Source of the DNA: Candidatus Thermoflexus sinensis
GTDB lineage: Bacteria; Chloroflexota; Anaerolineae; Thermoflexales; Thermoflexaceae
Assembly: GCA_016842045.1 (NCBI GenBank)
Contig: JAEVEY010000159.1
Location: 1-51,020 of the forward strand
Reading direction: 5' to 3'
Length of the DNA: 51,020 nt
Shown here: in pieces, positions 28,536 to 38,254 of the stretch
Layout of the letters: every line of letters starts with the position of its first letter
Numbering within the stretch: position 1 is the stretch's first letter
Notes under the pieces: generated by a model
What the model was told of the DNA's origin: nothing
The model's input: the letters and a program-made list of their open reading frames with translations, nothing else
Database searches by the model: none
Translations under genes and position numbers: made by a program

Positions 28536-29828
28536 CTAATGGTGGCCTTCCGAGTGTCCCTCCCCCCCATGCCCGGCTGTCGCCAGGGCGATAAACACCA
28601 TCGTGAGCATCATAAAAATGAAGGCCTGGATGAGCCCGACGAAGATCTCCAGACCGTAAAAGACCGCCGGGATTAAAAGAGGGAGCAGGAACATCATGAT
28701 CCCCAGCAACACATGGCCGGCGAAGATGTTGCCGAACAATCGGAATGAGAAAGAGAGCACCTTCGCCACCTCGCTGATCAGCTCCAGCAAACTGACCAGG
28801 AACTCAATGACCCCCATGAAACCGCGGCGGAGGGCCCTGACGTTAAAGAACTTCCAGAAGTAGCCCGGCCCCAGAGCGCGAACGCCCCACACCTGGACCA
28901 TGAACACGGCCACCAGCGCCAGCCCGATGGTGAAGTTCAGATCCGTGCTGAGCGCTCGAAGATAGGGAACCAGAACGAAACCCTCGGTCTTCGCCTCGCT
29001 GGGCTCCCCATGGCCCTCCGCCTCATGACCGGCTGCCTCCGCCGGGGCCGCTGCCGGCTCCGCCGTGAGCAGGGTGAACGGCCCCCAATGGATCACCGCA
29101 TAGCCCTCTCCATGGCCGTGAGCCGGCTCTACCTTCCCAATGGAATCGAACCCCGGGAGCAGGCCCATCCAGTTAGCGGTCAGCACCATCAGGAAGATCG
29201 AAGCCACGAGGGGAAATACCTGCCGGGCCCGGTGGCCCAGCACCACCTTCGCCAGGTTCTCATAGAGCGCCTCGACCAGGAACTCGAAGAGATTGACCAG
29301 GATCCCCAGCCCTCGAACGGGGGGTGGAAGAGGCCCCGCCCGCCGGGCCGCCACAAGGCCCAGCCCCAGCACCACCAGATCTACCAGGACCATTGCGACC
29401 ATTGTATTCGTGAGCGGAGCGCCGAAGAACAGCGGCCCGGTCAAGGGCTCTGGCTTCACCAGGATCACCGGGAGAACAGCCTTCAATGGTTTCCCATTGA
29501 TGGGGAGCCCCTGCCCCAGCGTACCGAAGAAAAGAGAGGTCCCCAGCACGAACCCCAGGATCAGGGGCATCACCACCAGCGTCTGGAAGTAGCGGATCAC
29601 CCGGGTGTCTCGCAGGCCCCACAGGACCAGCGCGATCACCAGGGCATCAATGAGAAGGATCCCGATCAAGCCCGTCGCGGAGGCCAGGAACGTCGCCCCG
29701 GCCCCTCGCAGGAGATCCCCCAGGCTGCCCAGTAACCAGAAGGCCGCCTGCCCTCCCACCCCACATGAGAGCAGGGCGATAAGTCCGAGCAGCAAATAGG
29801 GGCCCATCCGTCGGATCAGTTTGCCCAT
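28536..29828 (-). CDS. atpB: F0 subunit a, with His-rich loop and tail
   Basis: SLLELISEVAKVLSFSFRLFGNIFAGHVLLGIM; LIQAFIFMMLTMVFI; start at MGKLIRRMGPYLL. Confidence 0.93.
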   Translation of the reverse strand: MGKLIRRMGPYLLLGLIALLSCGVGGQAAFWLLGSLGDLLRGAGATFLASATGLIGILLIDALVIALVLWGLRDTRVIRYFQTLVVMPLILGFVLGTSLFFGTLGQGLPINGKPLKAVLPVILVKPEPLTGPLFFGAPLTNTMVAMVLVDLVVLGLGLVAARRAGPLPPPVRGLGILVNLFEFLVEALYENLAKVVLGHRARQVFPLVASIFLMVLTANWMGLLPGFDSIGKVEPAHGHGEGYAVIHWGPFTLLTAEPAAAPAEAAGHEAEGHGEPSEAKTEGFVLVPYLRALSTDLNFTIGLALVAVFMVQVWGVRALGPGYFWKFFNVRALRRGFMGVIEFLVSLLELISEVAKVLSFSFRLFGNIFAGHVLLGIMMFLLPLLIPAVFYGLEIFVGLIQAFIFMMLTMVFIALATAGHGGEGHSEGHH

Positions 29829-29848
29829 CGCCGTGATCGAACCTCCTC

Positions 29849-30157
29849 TCAGGATGGATATTCCTCTGATGAGCGGGAGGAACTGGATTCCGGCCTCTCC
29901 GGCTTCGGGGGTCGCTCTATGCGAAACTGTGAAGCTGCCGTCATCGCCGCACGGACCATCACCACCAGTCCCAGGGCTGCGCCCATAATCATACACGCCG
30001 CAGTAAGCACGGGCCGGGTCCCCAGACGGAGATCCAGCCAGAGCCCACACAGCATCGCCCCCACCACCGCCACCACGGGGATAAAACCGATCTGAGAGAG
30101 CGCCCCCGCCAGCGCCAGATTCCAGATCCGAATCCACCAGCGCCCAGGCGTTTTCAT
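29849..30157 (-). CDS. AtpI/AtpZ-like ATP synthase accessory membrane protein
   Basis: Two TM helices with FIPVVAVVGAMLCGLWLDLRLGTRPVLTAACMIMGAALGL directly upstream of atpB. Confidence 0.75.
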   Translation of the reverse strand: MKTPGRWWIRIWNLALAGALSQIGFIPVVAVVGAMLCGLWLDLRLGTRPVLTAACMIMGAALGLVVMVRAAMTAASQFRIERPPKPERPESSSSRSSEEYPS

Positions 30158-30202
30158 CGTCACCCTTTGTCTGTCCCTCTCATTACAAAAAGCGACCTTA
30201 AT

Positions 30203-30232
30203 ATGATACCTTCCCCCTTGTGTTTCTGACAA
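30203..30232 (-). promoter_or_regulatory. Putative sigma70-type promoter for the Fo operon (TTGTCA-18 nt-TATCAT)
   Basis: Read on minus strand upstream of 30157. Confidence 0.4.
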
Positions 30233-30286
30233 GGGCCAACCCCGAAAATCCGCCTCCGGACACCGCTTTTTGGAGAGATGACGACT

Positions 30287-31738
30287 CTAAAAAGCCTGAG
30301 CCGCCATCTGGGCCAGCAGATAAAGCGGATACACCAGCACCGTCAATAACAACACCCCTGCCACCGTGAACCACAACGTGAATCGGGCAGGGCGGGAGAT
30401 CCAGACCGGCTTTTCCTCCTCTGGCGAGCGGTCCACATACATGGCTCGAGCGACCATAATGTAGTAGTAAAACGCGATCATCGCGTTGAGCACCCCGGCG
30501 ATGGCCAGCCAGAGCAGACCGCTCTCAATTGCCGCCGCAAAGACGAACAGCTTGGCGAAGAAGCCGACCAGCGGCGGGATCCCTCCGAGGGAAAGCAATG
30601 CAGCCAGCATGGCCATGGCCAGCCCCGGCGAGCGCCGGGAGAGCCCGGCCAGATCCCGGATCTCCTCGCTTCCCGTTACGTTGGTCATGATGACCGCGAC
30701 GGCGAAGGCGGCGATGTTCGTCAGGGTGTAGATCCCCAGATAGAAGATCGAGGCGGCGACCCCCAGCGGGCTGGCCGCAGCGACCCCGATCAGGATATAA
30801 CCGGCCTGGGCGATGCTGGAATACGCCAGCAGCCGCTTGAGGTTCCGCTGCGGGATGGCCAGGAGGTTCCCCACGGTCATCGTGACAAAAGCGAGGGCAG
30901 CCATAATCGCCACCCAGTTCCCCTGGGCCGTTGGGAACGCCTCGATCATGGCCCGGATCAGGACCGCGAAACCGGCTGCTTTGGAAGCCACAGAGATGAA
31001 AGCGGTCACGGGTGTCGGTGCTCCTTCATACACATCAGGGGTCCAGAAGTGGAAGGGCACCGCGGAGACCTTAAAGCCGAAACCCACCAGGATCAGCAGG
31101 AGGGCGGCCATCACCGCGGGGGCGGGTAACCCGGCCAGGGCCTGGGCGATACGGGCGTAGGCGATCTCGCCGGTGAAACCGTAAACCAACGCCAGACCGT
31201 AAAGCATGATTGTGGAACTGAAGACGCCGAACAGGAAATACTTTAACCCGGCCTCTGCCGACCGGGGCGTATCTCGCAGATATCCCGCCAGCAGATAAAG
31301 GGCGATCCCCACCGTCTCCAGCGCCAGATACAGCGTTACCAGATTGACCGCCGCCCCCATCAATCCCATCCCAAGGATCGAGATGAGCAGGAGCGTGTAA
31401 TATTCGCCGCTCTGGCGAAGCGGGCGGAAATCCATCGAGATGGCCACGGTGAGGATCCCGGAGAGCAGGAAGATGATCCGGAACAGCATGGCCGCCAGAT
31501 CCGCCCGCACGGAGCTGCCGAATGCCTCATAGGGGATGGCGATCCCGCCGGCTAACTGGGCTGCCTGGATCACCGTCACCACCAGGGTCGCCACCATCCC
31601 ACCGATCGCCCAGTAGCCCAGCTCCCGCTTGCGCCCTTCCGGAAGCCAGGCATCCACAGCCATCATGAGAGCGGCCGCCAGCACCAGCACGATCTCCGGC
31701 AGGACCGACCAGAGATGCGCCCACCACGATAACGCCAT
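30287..31738 (-). CDS. nuoN: NADH-quinone oxidoreductase subunit N
   Basis: ALETVGIALYLLAGYLRDTPRSAEAGLKYFLFGVFSS; FHFWTPDVYEGAPTPVTAFISVASKAAGF. Confidence 0.96.
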   Translation of the reverse strand: MALSWWAHLWSVLPEIVLVLAAALMMAVDAWLPEGRKRELGYWAIGGMVATLVVTVIQAAQLAGGIAIPYEAFGSSVRADLAAMLFRIIFLLSGILTVAISMDFRPLRQSGEYYTLLLISILGMGLMGAAVNLVTLYLALETVGIALYLLAGYLRDTPRSAEAGLKYFLFGVFSSTIMLYGLALVYGFTGEIAYARIAQALAGLPAPAVMAALLLILVGFGFKVSAVPFHFWTPDVYEGAPTPVTAFISVASKAAGFAVLIRAMIEAFPTAQGNWVAIMAALAFVTMTVGNLLAIPQRNLKRLLAYSSIAQAGYILIGVAAASPLGVAASIFYLGIYTLTNIAAFAVAVIMTNVTGSEEIRDLAGLSRRSPGLAMAMLAALLSLGGIPPLVGFFAKLFVFAAAIESGLLWLAIAGVLNAMIAFYYYIMVARAMYVDRSPEEEKPVWISRPARFTLWFTVAGVLLLTVLVYPLYLLAQMAAQAF

Positions 31739-31770
31739 CGGTCATCCCTCCTCTACGCGCGCTGAGCTCT

Positions 31771-33330
31771 TTAACGGATGGAGGCAACCATCGCTCCCTG
31801 GAGCAGGGCAACAATGGGCTCCACACCGGTCTGGATCATATCCGTCATGATCCGCGGGAACACACCGATCAGAACGAACCACACCGCCAGGGTGACGATC
31901 GCAACCTTATCCAGGGCGGTGACATCCTCCACGTGCGGATAGCGCTCCCGATTCAGCTCCCCGAAGAAGGTAGCCTGAAGGGCCCGCAGGATATAGGCGG
32001 CGGACAGGGCGATGCTGGGCGCCGCCAGGATGGCCACCCAGGGATACCACCAGGCAGTATCCCGCGCGGCCCATATCCCGGCGAAGACCTGGAACTCCGC
32101 CACGAACCCGGAGAAGCCAGGCATTCCCATCGCCACCAGGCCGCCCAGAATGAAGCCCAGCGTCGCCATTGGCATGGCCCGGGCAAATCCGCCCAGATGA
32201 GCCAGGTAACGGGTGTGTGCCCGATCATAGACCATCCCCACCGTCGCGAACAGAATGGCCGCCATCACCCCATGGGAGAACATCTGGAGGACCGCCCCGG
32301 TCAGCCCGGTCACGTTCATCGCCGCGAACCCGATGGTCACAAAGGCCATATGGCCGATACTGGAGAAGGCGATCACGTATTTCAGGTCTTCCTGCACCAG
32401 CGAGATCGCGGCGGAATAGAGAGCGGCGACGACGGCTAAAAAGACCACCACCGGCAGCCAGTAAACCGCTCCTCCCGGCATCAGCTCGATCCCCACCCGC
32501 AACGCGCTGTAGGCGCCAACCTTCATCACCACCCCGGCCAGGAACATGGAACCCGCCGTCGGCGCCGCCGAGTGACCATCCGGCACCCAGTTGTGGAACG
32601 GCCACAGGCCCGCTGTCACCGCGAAGCCCAGGAAAACCGGAAGGAACCAGAGATAATCGAAGCGCACCGCCTGTCCAAACACCTCCACCGTCCGGGCGAA
32701 GGCCCCCCGGGCGGCCAGCTCCCGAAGCACATCCATATCGAAGGTACGGACGGGGGAGACAAAATAGAGGGCTAAGGCGCCCACCAGGGCGATGATGGAG
32801 CCTACCAGGGTATAGAGGACCAGCTTCATCGCCGCGTATTCTTTGCGGGTGGAGCCCCAGATCGCGATCAGGAAATACTTGGGGAAAATCGCGATCTCAT
32901 AAAAGAAGAACAACAGCACCAGGTTCCGCGCCACGAAGACCCCCATGATGCCGCTGGCCAGGAGCAGCATAAAGGCAAACAACTCGTGGGGGCGATCCTC
33001 GATGTTCCAGGACACCAGCACCCCGGTGAAGAGCACAAGGGCGGAGAGCAGCACCAGGGGAAGGCTCACACCATCCACGCCAACGTAATAATGGATGCCC
33101 AGCTGAGGAAGCCACGAGATCCGCTCCACAAACTGATACCCTCCAGCTGCCCGGTCGTAGGCCAGAAACGCCCAGAGGGCCAGCAGCAGCGTGAAGCTGG
33201 AGACTGTGGCCGCGAACACCCGCGCCGCTTCTTTCCGCTGGCGCGGGATAAGCAACAAGACCAGAGCCCCGATCAGGGGCGTGAATACGATGAAGCTGAG
33301 AATCGGGATCGGCACTGCTGGGATCGTCAT
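31771..33330 (-). CDS. nuoM: NADH-quinone oxidoreductase subunit M (copy 1)
   Basis: YYVGVDGVSLPLVLLSALV; FFYEIAIFPKYFLIAIWG; WPFHNWVPDGHSAAPTAGSMFLAGVVMKVGAY. Confidence 0.96.
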   Translation of the reverse strand: MTIPAVPIPILSFIVFTPLIGALVLLLIPRQRKEAARVFAATVSSFTLLLALWAFLAYDRAAGGYQFVERISWLPQLGIHYYVGVDGVSLPLVLLSALVLFTGVLVSWNIEDRPHELFAFMLLLASGIMGVFVARNLVLLFFFYEIAIFPKYFLIAIWGSTRKEYAAMKLVLYTLVGSIIALVGALALYFVSPVRTFDMDVLRELAARGAFARTVEVFGQAVRFDYLWFLPVFLGFAVTAGLWPFHNWVPDGHSAAPTAGSMFLAGVVMKVGAYSALRVGIELMPGGAVYWLPVVVFLAVVAALYSAAISLVQEDLKYVIAFSSIGHMAFVTIGFAAMNVTGLTGAVLQMFSHGVMAAILFATVGMVYDRAHTRYLAHLGGFARAMPMATLGFILGGLVAMGMPGFSGFVAEFQVFAGIWAARDTAWWYPWVAILAAPSIALSAAYILRALQATFFGELNRERYPHVEDVTALDKVAIVTLAVWFVLIGVFPRIMTDMIQTGVEPIVALLQGAMVASIR

Positions 33331-33377
33331 CCCTCACGCTCCTGAGACAGGAATGGACAGGGCATTGCGCAACGCGT

Positions 33378-34922
33378 CTATCCAAACAATTGCATCAGCG
33401 CTGCGTTCAACGTCGGCACAATCCATGCCGGCCACAGGCCGGTGAGCAGCATGAAAAACATAAGGGGTGCCAGCGCCAGGACCTCCCGGGCGTTGATTTC
33501 GGGGAGACGCGCCCAGCGAGGGTTCAGCGGCCCGTGGAGCACTTTCTGAATTGCCTTCATAATGAAGGCCCCGGTGATCAGGAGCCCCAGCATCGCGATG
33601 GCCGTCAAGGCGGTGAACACCGGCCAGGAGCCCTGAACCACCATATACTCCGCTACGAACCCGGCCAGGCCGGGCAGGCCGACCGAAGCCATCGCGCAGT
33701 AAATCAGAATTCCCCCATATACGGGCATCCGCGTCCACAGCCCACCGTAAGCTTCCAGATCTCGTGTATGGGTCCGATCGTAAACCACCCCCACGAGGGC
33801 GAACATCGCCGCCGAGGAGAGCCCGTGGGCGAACAGTTGCAGAGCGGCCCCATTCACCGCGATCAGCGCATAATCCCGGATCGACGGGTTGCCCAGGGCA
33901 TAGCCCGCCACGGCGATCCCCAACACCACAAAGCCCATATGGTTCACCGAGGAGTAAGCCACCAGTCGCTTGAAGTCCCGCTGACCCAGCGCGGCGTAGG
34001 CGCCAAAGACAATGGCCGCCGTCGCAAGAAGGGCCAGGGCCATCGCGAAGCGGGCGGATTCCGCGGGGAAGAGCGGGAAAACGATGCGCAGGAAACCATA
34101 GGCGCCCAGCTTCAACAGGATCCCGGCCAGGATCATGGAGCCCGCCGTCGGGGCCTCCGTATGGGCATCCGGCAACCAGGTGTGGAAAGGCCACACCGGG
34201 ACCTTAATGGCGAAGGCGATGACGAAGGCCCAGAAGACGATCGCCTTCACCACCTCCATCGGAACCCCCAGTAGAGTCCCCTGGAGGGCCGGCCAGCGCC
34301 GGCTGACCTCCAGCAGATCGAAAGTCCCCCCCTGGGTGCCCCCCAGAGCCGCCCAGATCAGCTGGATGCCCAGCAGGAGACCGAGGGATCCGGCCATGGT
34401 ATAGAGAATGAACTTTAAGGCCGCATAATGCCGCCGTTCCGGCGCCCCCCAGTTGTTGATCAGGAAATACATGGGCACCAGCCCCAGCTCCCAGAACAGG
34501 AAAAACAACAGGAGGTCCAGGCTGACGAAGACCCCCAGGATCCCGGTCTCCAGAGCCAGGAAGAGAGCAAAATAGGTCCGCGGATCCTCCGTGATGTTGA
34601 ATGAGATCAGCACCCCCAGAGGGGTGAGCAGAGCGGTCAGGAAAATCAGCATGACGCTCAGGCCATCCACTCCCAGGTAGTAGCTGGCGTTCACCTGGGG
34701 GAACCACACCGCCCGCTCCACAAACTGGAAGCCGGGGCGGCTGGAGTCGAAGTTCAGCCAGAGCCAGGCGGAAAGGATGAGGGGGATCAGGCTGAAGAAG
34801 AGGGCCAGCCCCCGATGCAGACGAACGCTATCCCGCGGGGTCAGGGCGATAATCCCCGCGCCCAGCAAGGGGGTAAACGTGATCAGGGTGAGGATCGGGA
34901 TCGGATACCCGAAAAGCGTCAT
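33378..34922 (-). CDS. nuoM: NADH-quinone oxidoreductase subunit M (copy 2)
   Basis: YYLGVDGLSVMLIFLTALLTPLG; FLFWELGLVPMYFLINNWG; WPFHTWLPDAHTEAPTAGSMILAGILLKLGAYG. Confidence 0.96.
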   Translation of the reverse strand: MTLFGYPIPILTLITFTPLLGAGIIALTPRDSVRLHRGLALFFSLIPLILSAWLWLNFDSSRPGFQFVERAVWFPQVNASYYLGVDGLSVMLIFLTALLTPLGVLISFNITEDPRTYFALFLALETGILGVFVSLDLLLFFLFWELGLVPMYFLINNWGAPERRHYAALKFILYTMAGSLGLLLGIQLIWAALGGTQGGTFDLLEVSRRWPALQGTLLGVPMEVVKAIVFWAFVIAFAIKVPVWPFHTWLPDAHTEAPTAGSMILAGILLKLGAYGFLRIVFPLFPAESARFAMALALLATAAIVFGAYAALGQRDFKRLVAYSSVNHMGFVVLGIAVAGYALGNPSIRDYALIAVNGAALQLFAHGLSSAAMFALVGVVYDRTHTRDLEAYGGLWTRMPVYGGILIYCAMASVGLPGLAGFVAEYMVVQGSWPVFTALTAIAMLGLLITGAFIMKAIQKVLHGPLNPRWARLPEINAREVLALAPLMFFMLLTGLWPAWIVPTLNAALMQLFG

Positions 34923-35005
34923 CGCTCGCTTCCCTCAGTTGAATGATTCAGGATAAAAGCCCTCTGCTTTCGATTCGAGGCCCCGGCAAGTTTTTATGGA
35001 ACGGA

Positions 35006-37150
35006 TCAGAACCCCCGCAACATGGGCGCCACCGTGTAAAGAACGATGAAGCCCAGGACACCCAGGACCACCACCAGCAGGTAGTTCTGGACCAGACCGG
35101 TCTGCAGGGTGCGCAGTTCACGGCCAGCGGCCTTCACCGCCTCCCCGATCCCATCGCCGATGCCGTTAACGACCACCCGATCGAAGAGGCGAAGAGCACT
35201 CCCCATCGACCAGACCGCATCGGCAATCCCATGAAGGAGGCCATCGATGAGCACGCGATCCATGAAGAAAGCCACCGCGCGCTCGGCCAGCCACAGCGTT
35301 GGACGGACGAACACAATCTGATAGAGGTCGTCGATATACCAGCGGTTTTTAAGGAAGGTGTAGATGGGCCCGAGGCGGATCAGCGGGTCGGGTTCGCCGA
35401 CGGCCAGCGGGCGACGGGCGTAAACCGCCCAGCCCAGGAAAAGCCCGGTCAGCGCGATCAGGGAGGAGAGCACAACAGGCACAGGATTGAAGGGCAACGC
35501 CTCCGGATGCTCCAGCAAAGTCCCCCCGACGAACTCATGGAACCAGTTACCTCGAGTTAGCGCCGCCAGCACCGGGAATCCCTCCGGCACTCCGACAAAA
35601 CCGCCGAAGACGGCAAAGAAAGCCAGGAAGACCAGGGGGAAGATCATGGAGCCCGGGCTCTCTTCCGCATGGGCCGCTGCAGGCGTGCGGGGCTCGCCCA
35701 GGAATGTCAGGGCGATCTGGCGCATCGTGTAAAAACCGGTCAGGATGGCCGCCGTTGCCAGCAACAGGAAGACCAGCAACGGCAGCAGCTCGCCTTTTTC
35801 GAAGGCGCCGTGAAACGCCTCCCCCAGGATCTCATCCTTGCTCCAGAACCCGGCGGTAATCAGCGGGAAGCCCGCCAGGGCCAGCCCGCCCGCCACGAAG
35901 GTCCAGAAGGTCACCGGCATACGTCGGGCCAGGCCGCCCATGTTGAACATGTCATTGGGATCGAAGGGCTCCTCGTGGCCATGCCCACGACCGGCGTGAT
36001 GATGCCCGTGCTCAACGGCGTGAATCACTGAACCGGAGCCCAGGAAGAGCAGCGCCTTAAAGAAGGCGTGAGTGATCAGGTGGAACGCTGCAGCCACATA
36101 GGCACCGATGCCCACCGCCGCCAGCATATAGCCCAGCTGGGAGATCGTTGAATACGCCAGCACCCGCTTGATGTCGTTCTGGGCCACCCCCATCGTGGCC
36201 GCCATAAAAGCGGTGAAGGCGCCGATGAGCGCCACCACCCAGAAAGCGGTCTCCCCACCCAGGCCATGCTGAGCCGCCTGGAGCAGAGGGAACATCCGGA
36301 TAGTCGTGTAGACGCCTGCCGAAACCATCGTGGCGGCGTGGATCATCGCGCTGACCGGGGTAGGACCTTCCATGGCATCCGGCAACCACACATGAAGCGG
36401 GAACTGCGCGCTCTTCCCCACTGTCCCAGCGAAAAGCAACAGCGAGGCCAGGGCGGCCACCGAGAGGCCCGCCACATAAGAGGGCGTTTCCGCCAGCGTC
36501 TTCAGCGTCTCCGGATTGCGCAGGATGTCATGGAAGTTCAACGTTCCGGTTTGGGCATAAAGGTAGGCGATGCCCAGGAGCATCAGCACATCGCCCACCC
36601 GGGTGGTCATGAACGCCTTCACGGCGGCGCGGTAGGCCGAGGGCTTTCGATACCAGAAGCCGATGAGGGCGTAAGAACAGAAGCCCATCACCTCCCAGCC
36701 GATGAACAGCATCAGGAGGTTGTCGGCCACCACCAGGAGCAGCATCGCCGCCTCGAAGAGGGAGAGCAAGGCGAAAAAGCGGCTGTAATAGGGATCCCCC
36801 GCCATATAGCCCACGCTGTAGATGAAAATCATCAGCGAAACCAGGGGCACCATGAACAGCATCACCGCCCCCAGCGGGTCCACCAGCACCCCAAACTCCA
36901 ATGGGCGGGGGCCGACCGGGAGCCAGGGGATCCGGATGGCGATCGGATGCTCCCCCAGATGCTCCGTGCGAATGGCGGTCCAGAACACGATCTGGGAGAG
37001 CACGAAGGAGATCGCCACCGAGAGGATGGCGAGGGTATGGCTGAGGCGCTTCCAGCGATTTGTAAACAGCGCAATCAGGCCGAAGGCGATAAAGGGCGGC
37101 CAGGGGATCAGAGCGACCAGCAATGGCAGGATCGTTCCCTGGGTCTCCAT
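35006..37150 (-). CDS. nuoL: NADH-quinone oxidoreductase subunit L (714 aa; extended lateral-helix region)
   Basis: FIGWEVMGFCSYALIGFWYRKPSAYRAAVKAFMTTRVGDVLMLLG; LHVWLPDAMEGPTPVSAMIHAATMVSAGVY. Confidence 0.96.
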   Translation of the reverse strand: METQGTILPLLVALIPWPPFIAFGLIALFTNRWKRLSHTLAILSVAISFVLSQIVFWTAIRTEHLGEHPIAIRIPWLPVGPRPLEFGVLVDPLGAVMLFMVPLVSLMIFIYSVGYMAGDPYYSRFFALLSLFEAAMLLLVVADNLLMLFIGWEVMGFCSYALIGFWYRKPSAYRAAVKAFMTTRVGDVLMLLGIAYLYAQTGTLNFHDILRNPETLKTLAETPSYVAGLSVAALASLLLFAGTVGKSAQFPLHVWLPDAMEGPTPVSAMIHAATMVSAGVYTTIRMFPLLQAAQHGLGGETAFWVVALIGAFTAFMAATMGVAQNDIKRVLAYSTISQLGYMLAAVGIGAYVAAAFHLITHAFFKALLFLGSGSVIHAVEHGHHHAGRGHGHEEPFDPNDMFNMGGLARRMPVTFWTFVAGGLALAGFPLITAGFWSKDEILGEAFHGAFEKGELLPLLVFLLLATAAILTGFYTMRQIALTFLGEPRTPAAAHAEESPGSMIFPLVFLAFFAVFGGFVGVPEGFPVLAALTRGNWFHEFVGGTLLEHPEALPFNPVPVVLSSLIALTGLFLGWAVYARRPLAVGEPDPLIRLGPIYTFLKNRWYIDDLYQIVFVRPTLWLAERAVAFFMDRVLIDGLLHGIADAVWSMGSALRLFDRVVVNGIGDGIGEAVKAAGRELRTLQTGLVQNYLLVVVLGVLGFIVLYTVAPMLRGF

Positions 37151-37169
37151 CCGTCTCCACCTCGAAGGA

Positions 37170-37478
37170 TTAGCCTTTCAGGAGATCGATGTTCTCCACA
37201 TCGACCGTCTCGCGATTCCGATAAATGCTGATGATCAGCGCCAGGCCAGCAGCCGCCTCCGCCGCCGCGACAACCAGCACAAAAAGGGCGAAGGCTTGGC
37301 CGGTAGTCACGGCGGGATGGAGATACCGCCAGAACGCCACCAGGCTCAGGTTCACCGCGTTCAACATCAGCTCGATCGCCATCAGGATGGCGATCGCATT
37401 GCGCCGGGCCAGCACCCCATAAACACCGATGCAAAACAAAGCGGCAGCCACCAGCAGATACCAGGACAGAGGAACCAT
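37170..37478 (-). CDS. nuoK: NADH-quinone oxidoreductase subunit K
   Basis: [37 protein letters not shown]. Confidence 0.96.
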   Translation of the reverse strand: MVPLSWYLLVAAALFCIGVYGVLARRNAIAILMAIELMLNAVNLSLVAFWRYLHPAVTTGQAFALFVLVVAAAEAAAGLALIISIYRNRETVDVENIDLLKG

Positions 37479-37552
37479 CCAGGACCTCCCGATGGATACG
37501 AGATCTTAAAGGACCCGACCAGTTCGTCCAGAGCGCGAGGTCAGCCGGAAGA

Positions 37553-38053
37553 CTAACGCTTCTCCCGGGCAATGAAGATCGCCCCGATCAACGCTGCCAG
37601 GATCATCACCGAGGCCAGCTCAAAAGGCAGGGCGAACTGGTTCGGATCCACCAGGGAACGGCCCAGAGCTTCAATGGTGTCAGCGGGGACTCCCTGGGTC
37701 GTCTGGGGCCATGGGAAACCCGCGATGACCGGAGCCAGGAGGACAAAAAAGAGCCCGGCGATCACCGCAGCCGCCAGGCTCTGATTGTTCAAGGGGGGAC
37801 CCGGGTTGCGGGCCATCCCCCGGGTGAGCATCACCGCGAAAATGATGAGAATAGAAATCGCCCCGATATAGATCAGAACCTGGACCCCGGCCAGGAATTC
37901 CGCCTCCAGCAGGACAAAGAGGCCCGCCACCCCAAGCAGGGAGAGGATCAGATAAAGAACCGCATGGAAGAGATGACGGCTGAGAACCGTCAGCAACCCT
38001 GCTCCCAGGGTCAGGATGGCCAACAGAGCGAAAACGGCCTGGATCAGGGTCAT
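37553..38053 (-). CDS. nuoJ: NADH-quinone oxidoreductase subunit J
   Basis: HAVLYLILSLLGVAGLFVLLEAEFLAGVQVLIYIGAISILIIFAVMLT. Confidence 0.95.
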   Translation of the reverse strand: MTLIQAVFALLAILTLGAGLLTVLSRHLFHAVLYLILSLLGVAGLFVLLEAEFLAGVQVLIYIGAISILIIFAVMLTRGMARNPGPPLNNQSLAAAVIAGLFFVLLAPVIAGFPWPQTTQGVPADTIEALGRSLVDPNQFALPFELASVMILAALIGAIFIAREKR

Positions 38054-38119
38054 CGTCCGCGCGCTCCTTCGCGATTTTTAGACTGGTTGCTGAATAAGAT
38101 GAGGCGTTGCTCCGCTCGC

Positions 38120-38250
38120 CCGATCTCCCTTCCCACGGACCAAAGGGCCGTAGGAGGAGGCGAGGCTTGTTTTGGAGGGCGGGCCTGATCGCCCTCAGCG
38201 CCCAGGCCCGCCCGCAAAACCCGCAGAAGACAGTCAATGGCGTAACTGGA
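38120..38250. repeat. Probable relic of the double-hairpin repeat between nuoH and nuoJ
   Basis: CTCCCTTCCCACGGACCAAAGGGCCGTAGGAGGAG hairpin, TTTTGGAGGGCGGGCCTG...CAGGCCCGCCCGCAAAAC hairpin, then GGCGTAACTGGA. Confidence 0.5.
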
Positions 38251-38254
38251 ACAA

